A stretch of DNA of 64,000 nucleotides. Source: BJ22 sp021298375 (GTDB taxonomy: Bacteria; Planctomycetota; Planctomycetia; Pirellulales; Pirellulaceae). Both the position numbers and the translations under genes were made by a program. The notes beneath the pieces are model-generated. The model made no database searches, was not told the DNA's origin, and worked only from the letters and a program-made list of their open reading frames with translations. The first letter of the stretch is position 1. The number at the start of each line of letters is the position of its first letter. Shown here one piece after another: positions 1 to 8,542 of the stretch. The stretch lies in NCBI GenBank assembly GCA_046343015.1, contig JBKDOL010000121.1, positions 62,001 through 126,000 on the forward strand, in the 5' to 3' direction.

Positions 1-97
1 TTCTCACGGAGAGCTGCTTTCGAGGAGGCAGGGTGCTTCAGCGGCATTGCTTGCTGCTGAGAGAGGGCAAAGTCAACGCCCCCGCATTCTAGCACCC

Positions 98-139
98 TTT
101 CACCCAGCTCATGCCGCCTTTCACCCAGCTCATGCCGCT
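98..139. repeat. 21-bp direct tandem duplication beside metG stop
   Basis: Two adjacent 21-bp copies (98-118 and 119-139) differ only in the last base. The core is cacccagctcatgccgc. The second copy runs into the metG stop codon at 139-141. Positions 1-97 hold no recognisable gene. Confidence 0.85.
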
Positions 140-2208
140 TAGTGCACGCGCTGTCCGGGGACGGCACCACTGTCGGGGCTGAGCAGGTAGACTTCCGTAC
201 CGCCGCCACCCGAGGCGCAGACCATCCCCTCGCTCAAGCCGAACTTCATCTGCCGCGGCTTGAGATTGGCCACAACGATCACCAACCGTCCAACCAGCTT
301 TTCCGGATCGTAAGCGGCCTTGATGCCGGCAAAGACGTTGCGTGTGTTCTCGCCGCCGAGGCTGACGGTCAGGCGCAGCAGCTTGTTGGCTCCTTCGACG
401 TGTTCGGCCTTGAGAATCCGGGCGACACGCAAATCGACCTTCTGAAAATCCTCAATCGTGCATTCGCCGGCGAGTGGCTCGGCCAGCAAGGCGGCATCGC
501 TGTCGACAGGCGTCGAGGCAGCCGTTGCGGCGGGAACAGTTTCGGGGGCAACAGCACTTTCTTCTACCATGGCTTGCACGTCCTTCAAATCGATGCGTTT
601 GAGCAAATGTTCGAACTTGTTGACTTGGGTACCGACCAGCGGACTTTGGGATTGCCTCCAGTTGCGGATCGGGTCGTTGAGCAACTGGCCGGTTTGTTCA
701 GCCAGTCGCGGCAAAATCGGGGAAAGGTAGACCACCAATTGGCGGAACAGGTTGAGTGCTACGGAGCAGGCTTCCTGAACTTCGATTGTTTTCGTCGGAT
801 CCTTGCGGAGTTCCCACGGCTTGCGGCTGTCGATGTAGAAATTAGCCCGGTCGGCGAGTTCATTGATCAACCGCACGGCCCGGCTGTAATCACAACTTTC
901 ATACGCGGCGGCGATCTCTTCGCCCGCCGCAGCGGCAGCGGTAAACAACCCACCATCCTCCGGATAGGCAGTCGCCAGCCCGGACGCTTCGACAAACTTG
1001 GCCGAGCGGGAGGCGAGATTGACAATCTTGCCCACCAGGTCCGCATTCGCCTTGTTGACAAACTCCTCGAAATTCAAGTCGAGGTCATCGACACGCGAGG
1101 TCAGCTTCGAGGCGTAGAAATAGCGCAGCGCCTGCGGGTCGAGATGCTTGAGGTAGGTCTCGGCCTTGATAAAGGTCCCGAGGCTTTTGGACATTTTTTC
1201 GCCATTGACCGTCAGGAAGCCATGGATTTGGATGCGCTTGGGGAGCGAAAAGCCCGCCGTGTGCAGCATTCCCGGCCAGAACAGGGTGTGGAAATAGGTG
1301 ATGTCCTTGCCGATGAAGTGGTGAATCTCGGTTTCGGATGATTTCCACCAGTCTTCCAATCGCTCACCGTGGCGTTGGCACCACTGCTGAGTGGAGGCGA
1401 TGTAGCCGATCGGAGCGTCAAACCAGACGTACCAGTAATTTCCGGGCGAGTCGGGAATCTCGAAGCCAAAGTAGGGGGCCGGTCGGGAAACGTCCCAGTC
1501 GCGCAAAGCCTTTCTTCCCTCGGCCGCCTGACTGTCGCCAAGAAAATGGCCTTTAAGATAGTTGGCGATCTCGCGCTGCAGGTGCTCACCGGACTGAGTC
1601 CACTCTTCGAGAAAATCGTGGAGTTGCTCGAGTTCGATGAACAGGTGCGGCGCCGAGCGGATTTCCGGCTTGGTCCCGGAGAGGCTGCTGACGGGGTCAA
1701 TCAAATCGGAAGGCGAGTAGGTGCTGCCGCAACCGGAGCAGTTGTCGCCGGGTTGATTGGGGGCGCGGCATTGCGGGCAGGTCCCGCGAACGAAACGGTC
1801 CGCCAGAAAAGTCCCGGCCTGGGTATCGTACAGTTGCTCGACATCTTTCGACTTGACCAGACCGGCCGCGCGGATCGCCGCCCAGATCTGGTGGCAAAGC
1901 TGGCGGTTCTCTGGGCTGTGGGTGCTGCCGTAATTGTCAAAGGAAATGCCAAAGCCGGCGAAATCCCGCTCGTGCTGCTGTTGCATCTCGGCGATCAACT
2001 GTTCCTCGGTCCGGCCTTCCTGGCGGGCCCGAATCATGATCGCGGTGCCGTGCGTATCATCCGCACATATATAGATACAACGCTCGCCGCGGAGTCGCTG
2101 GAATCGAGCCCAGATGTCGGTCTGGATATACTCCACCAGATGGCCCAAATGGATCGGGCCGTTGGCATAAGGGAGTGCGGCGGTGACCAGAATGCGTCGC
2201 TGGGGCAT
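139..2208 (-). CDS. metG: Methionyl-tRNA synthetase with C-terminal tRNA-binding domain
   Basis: Charges tRNA-Met with methionine in the cytoplasm. The 689-residue protein opens with a class I synthetase Rossmann fold carrying the HIGH-type motif PIHLGH near residue 18. A zinc knuckle region follows (CPQC and CSGC around residues 145-160), and the KMSKS motif lies in the first half (GEKMSKSLG). The last ~100 residues form a Trbp111/EMAP-II-like OB fold (DFQKVDLRVARILKAEHV), the dimerising tRNA-binding appendix of long MetG proteins. Length fits the long MetG subgroup. The ATG at 2208 gives a standard N-terminus (RRILVTAALPYANG). No clear ribosome-binding site is visible. The gene is divergent from the next one. 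Confidence 0.97.
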   Translation of the reverse strand: MPQRRILVTAALPYANGPIHLGHLVEYIQTDIWARFQRLRGERCIYICADDTHGTAIMIRARQEGRTEEQLIAEMQQQHERDFAGFGISFDNYGSTHSPENRQLCHQIWAAIRAAGLVKSKDVEQLYDTQAGTFLADRFVRGTCPQCRAPNQPGDNCSGCGSTYSPSDLIDPVSSLSGTKPEIRSAPHLFIELEQLHDFLEEWTQSGEHLQREIANYLKGHFLGDSQAAEGRKALRDWDVSRPAPYFGFEIPDSPGNYWYVWFDAPIGYIASTQQWCQRHGERLEDWWKSSETEIHHFIGKDITYFHTLFWPGMLHTAGFSLPKRIQIHGFLTVNGEKMSKSLGTFIKAETYLKHLDPQALRYFYASKLTSRVDDLDLNFEEFVNKANADLVGKIVNLASRSAKFVEASGLATAYPEDGGLFTAAAAAGEEIAAAYESCDYSRAVRLINELADRANFYIDSRKPWELRKDPTKTIEVQEACSVALNLFRQLVVYLSPILPRLAEQTGQLLNDPIRNWRQSQSPLVGTQVNKFEHLLKRIDLKDVQAMVEESAVAPETVPAATAASTPVDSDAALLAEPLAGECTIEDFQKVDLRVARILKAEHVEGANKLLRLTVSLGGENTRNVFAGIKAAYDPEKLVGRLVIVVANLKPRQMKFGLSEGMVCASGGGGTEVYLLSPDSGAVPGQRVH

Positions 2209-2230
2209 AATTGAAAGGAAGTGAAATCGT

Positions 2231-2296
2231 GTTCGCGTAAAGACCCGGGTTCGCGTAAAGACTAATGTGTCTTACGGCACATGTGTCTCACGGCAC
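2231..2296. repeat. Two adjacent short tandem duplications upstream of metG
   Basis: Unit gttcgcgtaaagac occurs at 2231-2244 and 2249-2262. Unit atgtgtcttacggcac occurs at 2265-2280 and again at 2281-2296 with one change. They fill the divergent promoter space between metG and the next gene. Confidence 0.85.
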
Positions 2297-2379
2297 AACT
2301 GACTGCTCACGAGCCAAACTGTCCGCGGATCAGACGGCGGACAGCGGCTTTCAAGTCGCAAATTGTAAAGGTTAGGCGG

Positions 2380-3528
2380 ATGAAGACACAGGCCACCCCA
2401 AGCCCCCAAAACGCTGCGAATTCATGGAGAATCAACCGGCCGGAGCAACTGGAAAGTCCAGGGCTGGTGATCTTCCGCGAACATCTGGAGCACAATCTGG
2501 ACGAAATGGTTCGGATCGCAGGGAGCCCTGACGCCCTTTGCCCCCATGCCAAGACCCACAAGCTGAGGGAAATTGTTCGGCTCTGGCTGGAGCGGGGCGT
2601 AACCCGACACAAGTGTGCAACGATCGCGGAAGCAGAAATGCTGGCCCGCGAGCAAGTCCCCCAAATTTTGCTCGCCTACCAATTGGTGGGACCAAACATC
2701 GGCCGCTGGCTGAAGCTGGTTGGCTCGTTTCCGGCCAGCCGGTTTGCCTCGCTGGTCGACCATCCTCAGGCAGCGTTGGAATTGGGAGCAGCGGCCGCGG
2801 CGAAAGGCCAGGAGGTCGACGTGCTCCTGGACCTCAACAGCGGTATGGAACGGACTGGTGTCGCTTTGAACCGGGCAGCAATCGAGTTGTATGAACTGCT
2901 CGCCAGCACCTCGGGCCTGCGTCCAGCCGGCTTGCACTGGTACGACGGTCACCATCGCCAGCCCGACTTGGCCGAGCGACGGGCTCGGGTGCTGCTCGGT
3001 TGGGAACAATGCCTGCGGTTTCGGGACAAGTTACTGCTCTCGGGCCTCCCCGTACCGCGGTTGGTCGCAGCCGGAACCGGTTCGTTTCCGATACTTGCTG
3101 AAACTGGCGAGCCCCAACTCGAACTGAGCCCCGGGACGACGGTTTATTTTGACGCCGACTTGGCCGAACGCTTTCCGGAGATGCCGTTTCGTTGCGCACT
3201 GGGAATTTTCACCCGGGTGATCAGCGCCCCGGGCGGCAATCGCTTGACACTGGATGTAGGCCACAAGGCGTGCGCCGCAGACCAACCCGCGGGGGCCCGA
3301 CTTTGGTTCCCCGAGTTGCCCGATGCCCGGGAGCTGCAGCACTCTGAGGAGCATTTGGTGATTGAGACCGAGGCGGCGGGTCGCTTTCCGCTGGGCACCG
3401 GTTTGATTGCGATTCCGCGACACGCCTGCCCCTGCTCGGCGGTCCATCAGGCGGCGACCGTGATCGTCGCTGGCGAGCCGGCCGAGCGCTGGGAAATTGC
3501 CGCCCGCGATCGGCACCTAAACTTTTAA
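2380..3528 (+). CDS. PLP-dependent D-threonine aldolase / D-serine dehydratase-like protein
   Basis: An alanine-racemase-fold PLP enzyme of the D-threonine aldolase/D-serine dehydratase family (382 residues). The likely Schiff-base lysine is K58 in HAKTHK. The C-terminal metal site reads H348-A-C350 (IPRHACPC). Eukaryotic D-serine dehydratases use an HxC zinc pair, whereas bacterial D-threonine aldolases typically show HxD, so dehydratase-like chemistry is possible. Residues LLDLNSGMERTGV and LHWYDGHHR match the family's barrel strands. The start ATG at 2380 was chosen over an earlier in-frame ATG at 2281, because the upstream stretch lies in tandem-repeat DNA and has no family similarity. 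The physiological substrate is unknown. Confidence 0.85.
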   Translation: MKTQATPSPQNAANSWRINRPEQLESPGLVIFREHLEHNLDEMVRIAGSPDALCPHAKTHKLREIVRLWLERGVTRHKCATIAEAEMLAREQVPQILLAYQLVGPNIGRWLKLVGSFPASRFASLVDHPQAALELGAAAAAKGQEVDVLLDLNSGMERTGVALNRAAIELYELLASTSGLRPAGLHWYDGHHRQPDLAERRARVLLGWEQCLRFRDKLLLSGLPVPRLVAAGTGSFPILAETGEPQLELSPGTTVYFDADLAERFPEMPFRCALGIFTRVISAPGGNRLTLDVGHKACAADQPAGARLWFPELPDARELQHSEEHLVIETEAAGRFPLGTGLIAIPRHACPCSAVHQAATVIVAGEPAERWEIAARDRHLNF

Positions 3529-3803
3529 GCAACTTGAGACGGCAGACCGGCTTACCTTGGCTGCCGCGGCCGATCGCGGAGTTGACGCACCTTGGGCGGT
3601 GCCGGCTTTCCTTCGGCGAGTCCGGGCAGCGACGATCGCGCGGGCTGAGTTCCCGGGCGCCGACAGCTCAGGCCCGGTGGCGAATTTGCCGATTATCACG
3701 GGCTCGGCGGCGGTTCATTTTGTGGCAGGCTAGACTAAAATGAGCAAGGGCGACCGTGCTTGCCTCGCCCTCGTCATTCGTTTTCGCTTTTCGGATTTGA
3801 ACC

Positions 3804-4736
3804 ATGCCGTTTGCAGCCAGCTGCCCCCATTGCCGGAAACAGTACCAACTCCCTGAACAACTGGCCGGCAAGACCGTCAAGTGCAAGGAATGCCGGCAGG
3901 ATTTCGTAGCGGGTTCAGCGGCGACCGCCAGCGGGACACCCGCGGCAGCAAGCAGTCCTGCCGGTCGCCCGGGCAGTCTGGTTTCCGCGGGCTCCGCTGC
4001 GGGAACGAGCGAGTTGTCTCGGTTCGGCTTGGACGGTCCAATCGTCCGACCCTCGACAGACATTTTCGCGGACGCTCCCCAACCGCCGCGCTCAGGTGAT
4101 CCGCTCGGAAATTTCGCGAACGAGGATCCGGGGTTTGCTGGCTCGGCGATTCACGGCAAGCCCTCTAAGAAGTCATCCCAGCCGATCGCGCCGCCGCCCA
4201 AAGCGGCGTCAGTCGATTCCGCTGCGAAGATCCCCTTTGACAATCCCTACGCTTCGGCCGCAGCTAACTTGCGAAAGGCAGCCAAGCCAAAGACTGCCGA
4301 TATTCAACTCGAGTTCGATCGATTGGACCGCGTCGCCAAGGCCCATAACACAATGATGCTGGCTTTTCTCGGCGGGGTTGGAACTCGCGTGCTCTTTGGC
4401 TTGATTCTCGTAGGCATCCAGTTCTTTACCGGATTTTATATTCAGCGGGACAAGCCGAACTTTGGCCTGCCTGATCATTTGCTGTACACCATGGCGGGAA
4501 TTGAGATCATCGCCACTATCATCAGCATCGTGACCGCCATTATGCTGCTGGTGGCGATCTTCAAGCTTGCCGCCAACCTCTATCCCGGGACCAAATCGAA
4601 ATTCCTGCACTTGGTTCTGTTCTTCATTCCACTGGGCGTGCTCTTTTCACTGCTCAGCCTCGACCGGGCTGCGCGAACTCAACTGCGGGCGGCCGGATAC
4701 ACAGTCGGTTTGATGGGTGTCAAAAGTTCACCCTGA
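3804..4736 (+). CDS. Zinc-ribbon (MJ0042-type) three-helix membrane protein
   Basis: A 310-residue protein of unknown function. The N-terminus is a zinc ribbon with two CxxC knuckles (C7, C10, C27, C30; SCPHCRKQYQLP and KCKECRQDF), the MJ0042 finger type that is frequent at the N-terminus of planctomycete proteins. A low-complexity Ser/Pro/Ala linker follows to about residue 170. Three hydrophobic segments follow at roughly 183-210, 229-260 and 268-290, so the C-terminal half is probably in the cytoplasmic membrane. The start at 3804 places the finger at the extreme N-terminus. Role unknown; I infer only a membrane-anchored metal-binding module. Confidence 0.75.
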   Translation: MPFAASCPHCRKQYQLPEQLAGKTVKCKECRQDFVAGSAATASGTPAAASSPAGRPGSLVSAGSAAGTSELSRFGLDGPIVRPSTDIFADAPQPPRSGDPLGNFANEDPGFAGSAIHGKPSKKSSQPIAPPPKAASVDSAAKIPFDNPYASAAANLRKAAKPKTADIQLEFDRLDRVAKAHNTMMLAFLGGVGTRVLFGLILVGIQFFTGFYIQRDKPNFGLPDHLLYTMAGIEIIATIISIVTAIMLLVAIFKLAANLYPGTKSKFLHLVLFFIPLGVLFSLLSLDRAARTQLRAAGYTVGLMGVKSSP

Positions 4737-4765
4737 GCGGGCGGCTCACCCCACTTGCCTTGCGA

Positions 4766-4805
4766 ACTCCCGGTTGTCTTCGGAGACTCCCGGTTACCTT
4801 CCGAG
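4766..4805. repeat. 20-bp tandem duplication
   Basis: Copies at 4766-4785 and 4786-4805 share actcccggtt then diverge slightly (gtcttcggag and accttccgag). Confidence 0.8.
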
Positions 4806-4931
4806 TCTGAAGCGTGGGAATTCTCAAATCCCGGAGTTTTGGCAGGCAATCGCAGATCGGTCCAGACTACCGACGACTTGGGGACCGTCAAATCAAGAGC
4901 GGAGCCGAACGTGAGTATCTCAGCCCAAATG

Positions 4932-4999
4932 GGACTGGGCGAAGCCGAAAGGACTGGGAGACTCGGAAAGGACTGGGCGACTCGGAAAGGACTGGGGGA
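4932..4999. repeat. 19-bp tandem repeat, about 3.6 copies
   Basis: Units begin ggactggg at 4932, 4951, 4970 and 4989 (last copy partial). The middle two copies differ at one base. Confidence 0.85.
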
Positions 5000-5052
5000 C
5001 GCGGGGGCTGAGGCGATCGCGACCGGCAGGTTCTCCTTGAACGCTTCGCGGT

Positions 5053-6336
5053 CTATTTAAACTCTGCAGCGATCAGCGTGATATTCTGTCCGCCAAAGCC
5101 AAAGCTGTTGTTGAGCGCGTAGCGAACGTTGGCTTCGCGCGCGACGTTCGGCACGTAATCCAGGTCGCAGTCAGGGTCAGGATTTTCGTAATTGATCGTC
5201 GGCGGCAGCAGTTTGTCGCGGATGGCGAGGAGACAGACGATCAATTCAGTCGCCCCCGCGGCGGCAATCAAGTGCCCCATCATGCTCTTGGTGCTGGAGA
5301 CAGGAACCTGCATCGCGTGGCTCCCGAAGACTTCTTTGCAGGCTCGGGTTTCCACGCGGTCGTTGACCGAAGTGCTGGTTCCGTGGGCGTTGACGTAGTT
5401 GATTTGTTCCGGGTTGAGCCCGGCATCCGCCAATGCTGCTCGCATGCAGCCGATGGCGCCGCGCCCCTCAGGGTGGATGTCGGTGATCCGGTAGGCGTCG
5501 GCGGTTGAGCCGTAGCCGACGATTTCGCCCCAGATGTGGGCTCCGCGGCGTTTGGCGTGTTCGAGGTCCTCGAGCACGACCATGGCGGCCCCTTCGCCGA
5601 GCACGAATCCGTCGCGAAGTCGGTCAAACGGTCGCGAGGCCCGCGTCGGATTCTCATTGTTTTCGGAAAGGGCCGTGAGCAGGTTGAACCCGGTCACTCC
5701 AAACGGATGAATCATGCTGTGGGTTCCTCCGGAAAGCATGACATCCGCTTCGCCGCGACGAATGATTTCAGTCGCTTCGCCGACCGCCTGGCTGCTGGCT
5801 GCGCAAGCCGTGAGGCAGTTGGCATTTGGTCCTTGGGCGTCAAACATGGCTGCCAGGTGCCCGGGGGGCATGTTCGGTTCCTGTTCCAACTCAGCCAGCG
5901 GGTTGAGGGTTTCCAAACCGCGGCGAGTGAACTTCACCAGATCGAGCTGGCCCTGCTCATCGAGCGAGTCGGCCATCATCATGGCAAAGGTCTGGAAGTC
6001 CTGATTCCCTTCACCGCTGCCAAGGTAGACGCCGAACCGGCGCCGGTCCTGAATGCTGTCCAGTACCCCGGAACTGCGGATCGCCTGAATCGCTGCTCCG
6101 GCTGCGAAGCGGGTATGTCGGCCGCGATGCTTCCAAACGGCGGCGCTCTCGCCCTGTTGGGTGATATCCCAGTTCTTGATTTCAGCAGAGATCCTGGTGC
6201 GGAAATTGGTCGCGTCAAAAATCGTGGTGTAGCCAACTCCGGACTTGCTCTGCTTCAAGCCGGCCCACATTGTTTCGACGTCATTGCCCATCGGGTTAAT
6301 CACCCCGACGCCTGTGACCACTACGCGACGTCTCAT
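5053..6336 (-). CDS. Beta-ketoacyl-ACP synthase (KAS II/FabF-type)
   Basis: Condensing enzyme that extends an acyl chain with malonyl-ACP. The 427-residue protein has the complete thiolase-fold catalytic set: Cys in TACAASSQ, His in NAHGTSTSVND and His in MMGHLIAAAG, and a C-terminal NNSFGFGGQN. It is the last gene of a minus-strand operon behind a dehydratase, an acyl carrier protein and a second hot-dog protein. That setting suggests a dedicated acyl/polyketide-like pathway rather than housekeeping fatty-acid synthesis. Gap to the upstream gene is 193 bp. The start ATG at 6336 gives the standard RRRVVVTGVGV N-terminus. I do not assign fabF because the genome's main fabF may lie elsewhere. 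Confidence 0.93.
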   Translation of the reverse strand: MRRRVVVTGVGVINPMGNDVETMWAGLKQSKSGVGYTTIFDATNFRTRISAEIKNWDITQQGESAAVWKHRGRHTRFAAGAAIQAIRSSGVLDSIQDRRRFGVYLGSGEGNQDFQTFAMMMADSLDEQGQLDLVKFTRRGLETLNPLAELEQEPNMPPGHLAAMFDAQGPNANCLTACAASSQAVGEATEIIRRGEADVMLSGGTHSMIHPFGVTGFNLLTALSENNENPTRASRPFDRLRDGFVLGEGAAMVVLEDLEHAKRRGAHIWGEIVGYGSTADAYRITDIHPEGRGAIGCMRAALADAGLNPEQINYVNAHGTSTSVNDRVETRACKEVFGSHAMQVPVSSTKSMMGHLIAAAGATELIVCLLAIRDKLLPPTINYENPDPDCDLDYVPNVAREANVRYALNNSFGFGGQNITLIAAEFK

Positions 6337-6529
6337 GAATTTCCGACCTTTCTCACTGATTCACTTTTGCACAGGCTGCGCTGCAGCACGCGAACTCGTT
6401 TGACTGGAGTATCAGAGTCACACCCTATCCGAGTTACACCGCATCAAGGTTATCAGCAGCCGGGCGGATTGACTCCGCGGCCGCAGCAGTTGGCTCGGCG
6501 TTTCCATCGTAGCGAGGGATTCACCAAGC

Positions 6530-7075
6530 TCAGGGAATTGGCGATGCGAGCAGGATTTGCTCCGCCTCAAGCATGTGCTCGGGAATTCGAACTTGCTCAC
6601 CAGTTTCCGTCACGGCCACATCGAACAGCTTGAGCAGTCGCAGCATCCGCAAAAAAGCAGCCGGCTCAAACTGCTCGACTTTGGCAAACTTGTCATCGTC
6701 CAGGAACGCAAACATCAATTCCATATCGCAAAACAGTTTGCCGTCCCGCTCAATTCGACCATTGACGAACGCCCCGTTGGGCTGAAGGTTCGTGATTTCC
6801 GCAAGGAAGTCGAGCCGTTGCCCCGGACGCGGAACGTCCGCGAACTTGCAATGACTGATTTTGGCCAAGACCACCCGTTCCCGAAAATCGCTGAGTTGCC
6901 CGATCAGCAGTCCGCCTGTTTGAGCCATGCCTTCGATCACGACGGACGATGGCAGGCAGGGGTAGCCGGGACAGTACTCGTCGACTGCTTCCTCCGAGAG
7001 GCTGACGCATTTCACAGCCCGGGCATATTTGCCGCTGACAAACTCGGTAAATCGGTCGATCCAAAACCAACGCAT
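6530..7075 (-). CDS. Hot-dog-fold FabZ-like protein lacking the catalytic histidine
   Basis: 181-residue hot-dog-fold protein of the FabA/FabZ type. The signature region reads EYCPGYPCLPSSVVIEGMAQ (residues 33-52). In the neighbouring FabZ-like protein, the same positions carry His34 and Glu48. Here position 34 is Tyr while Glu48 is kept, so the catalytic His-Glu dyad is broken. It may be a structural partner, a thioesterase-like or acyl-binding variant, or an isomerase. The start ATG at 7075 aligns with the paralogue's N-terminus (MRWFWIDRF against MRFAQIDRI) and follows a gcggggcaag-like purine-rich stretch. The open frame continues upstream but without similarity. It is third in the operon. 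Confidence 0.85.
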   Translation of the reverse strand: MRWFWIDRFTEFVSGKYARAVKCVSLSEEAVDEYCPGYPCLPSSVVIEGMAQTGGLLIGQLSDFRERVVLAKISHCKFADVPRPGQRLDFLAEITNLQPNGAFVNGRIERDGKLFCDMELMFAFLDDDKFAKVEQFEPAAFLRMLRLLKLFDVAVTETGEQVRIPEHMLEAEQILLASPIP

Positions 7076-7261
7076 AACTTGCCCCGACGCGACTCGGTTT
7101 TTCCGGGCCGACAGTCTCTCCTCAACTTCGATTGCGTGTCGGTCCCGCCTTGGAGAGGAGTTTGGTCCTCGCAAAGTCCGGCACGCGGGTCTTCCCTCAA
7201 CGGGACTTGAACGCGCTGCCTGCGGCCTGGAGTTCCCCCGAGGCCGGCAAGCTTGCAATCC

Positions 7262-7648
7262 CTAGCCACCCACCTTCATGGAGACGTAGTTACACAAGTC
7301 CTGAACGGTCAGCAGGTTGTTGAATTCCTGAACAACCGGGTTCTTTTCAAACTTGGTCAAGTCGGCAAACGGCATTCGCTGCTTGAGCGCCGCCAGGCCA
7401 TCGGTCGTCATTCGGCCGCCCTGGACGTATTGGGAATTCGTCAGAATGTCTTCAGGGTAAAGGTCTTCCCGCTTGAACTGGAAACCGAAGGCCTTCTCCA
7501 GTTTGAAAATGATGTCCAAAAAATCGATCGACTCGGCGCCCAGATCGCCAACCATAGTCGCGCCGGGTTGTACTTCGTCATCGTCCACCCCCAGAGCGTC
7601 TACCAGCGCCTCCCGCACTTTGGCGAAAACTTCGTCTTGATTGGGCAT
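7262..7648 (-). CDS. Acyl carrier protein, unusually long (128 aa)
   Basis: Carries acyl intermediates on a phosphopantetheine arm. The attachment serine is S40 in DLGAESIDFLDI, within a four-helix ACP fold at residues 5-75. Housekeeping ACPs are about 78 residues; here a further ~50 residues include an insertion (LYPEDILTNSQYVQGGRMTT) and a tail that resembles extra helices. Long ACPs of this kind occur in specialised pathways. It lies 117 bp downstream of the FabZ-like gene and 186 bp upstream of the second hot-dog gene, all on the same strand, so it probably serves these enzymes rather than bulk lipid synthesis. Confidence 0.9.
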   Translation of the reverse strand: MPNQDEVFAKVREALVDALGVDDDEVQPGATMVGDLGAESIDFLDIIFKLEKAFGFQFKREDLYPEDILTNSQYVQGGRMTTDGLAALKQRMPFADLTKFEKNPVVQEFNNLLTVQDLCNYVSMKVGG

Positions 7649-7670
7649 TCCCTTCTTACTCCTTTTTCAA

Positions 7671-7736
7671 TGGTCAGTTTTTATCAATCGTATGGTCAGT
7701 TTTTAACAATCACACGGTCAGTTTTTAACAATCAGA
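7671..7736. repeat. 22-bp tandem repeat, three copies, inside the ACP operon
   Basis: Three copies at 7671-7692, 7693-7714 and 7715-7736 share the core ggtcagtttttaacaatc. They lie between the FabZ-like stop (7766) and the ACP start (7648). The spacing is close to two helical turns, which would suit an operator, but the pattern also matches the simple tandem duplications found in other gaps of this window. Confidence 0.9.
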
Positions 7737-7765
7737 TAGTGTGCAAAAATCCGGTTTGCTGCGGG

Positions 7766-8287
7766 TCAGTTCGCCGGGGCGGTCGCGGGATTCGCCGAAG
7801 GCAGCGCGGTCGACACCAATGGGTTGAATAGTAAACGGTATTTTCTCTTAAACTCGCGAACCAAATACTGGTCGGTCGCCGTGCTGGCCGCACCTCGATC
7901 AGCCAAGTTGTACTTTTCGACCAGAATCCAACCGGAAACGGCGGTTCGGTCATCGATGGTCCCTTCGACCTTGAGCTTCACCTGACTGCCCTGCTCAGAG
8001 TGCCACTTGGCAGTCACGACCAGCTGGTCACCAGGCTGCACGAAGCCCTGGAATTTGAGGTTCCGAGCCTCGACCAAACTGACCATGGAGTGCTTGAATT
8101 CGTCTGTCGTCCGCACAAGGCAGGCTGCCGCCTGAAAAATGGCCTCCAACATCAAAACCCCAGGCATCACGGGGAAGCGGGGGAAATGGTCCTGCAGGTA
8201 TTCCTCGGACAGGGCGAGACCCTTGACTGCCCGGACTGAGTCACCAGGGGTCAACGACAAAATCCGGTCAATCTGGGCAAATCGCAT
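7766..8287 (-). CDS. 3-hydroxyacyl-ACP dehydratase, FabZ-type
   Basis: Dehydrates 3-hydroxyacyl-ACP to the enoyl form. The hot-dog signature HFPRFPVMPGVLMLEAIFQ (residues 34-52) contains the catalytic dyad His34 and Glu48. The 173-residue protein is slightly longer than housekeeping FabZ (about 150), with an extra tail. First gene of the four-gene minus-strand operon. The ATG at 8287 (MRFAQIDRIL) was preferred to an in-frame ATG at 8305 because it matches the FabZ N-terminus. A promoter-like TTGAGG-N17-TATAGT lies about 90 bp upstream. Confidence 0.92.
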   Translation of the reverse strand: MRFAQIDRILSLTPGDSVRAVKGLALSEEYLQDHFPRFPVMPGVLMLEAIFQAAACLVRTTDEFKHSMVSLVEARNLKFQGFVQPGDQLVVTAKWHSEQGSQVKLKVEGTIDDRTAVSGWILVEKYNLADRGAASTATDQYLVREFKRKYRLLFNPLVSTALPSANPATAPAN

Positions 8288-8375
8288 GTTCAGTCGCGCA
8301 GGCAAACAACATCACCGCGTGCTGCGGGCATTCAGTCCACAGACTCGGCGCTCATTCAGGTTTCTAGGAGTGCTA

Positions 8376-8404
8376 ACTATAACATTTGCCCCATTTTGCC
8401 TCAA
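8376..8404 (-). promoter_or_regulatory. Putative sigma-70 promoter of the FabZ/ACP/KAS operon
   Basis: Read on the minus strand: -35 TTGAGG (8399-8404), 17-bp spacer, -10 TATAGT (8376-8381). The predicted start is about 80 bp upstream of the FabZ-type gene. It lies in the divergent gap shared with ptsP. Sequence match only. Confidence 0.45.
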
Positions 8405-8542
8405 CAACAGCTTTCCCCGCTTGCGCCCCGTTTTTCCCAGCCGTTGGGAGGCACCGGGAGGGTGAATTCGCTTCCGGGCACCATTTGCAGGGAGTGGCTC
8501 AAGGTCTATTTCAGCCCCCGGCTCCATGGTAAAGTTGTGGCC

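Larger units (their letters stand above)
4737..5052. other. Convergent intergenic gap
   Basis: 316 bp between two converging genes. It holds only short tandem repeats (4766-4805 and 4932-4999); I see no plausible gene or clear terminator. Confidence 0.7.

Noticed and set aside
7190..7261. tRNA-like cgggacttgaac sequence upstream of the second hot-dog gene
   Set aside because: Resembles a T-arm, but the flanking bases do not form T-stem, anticodon stem or acceptor stem.
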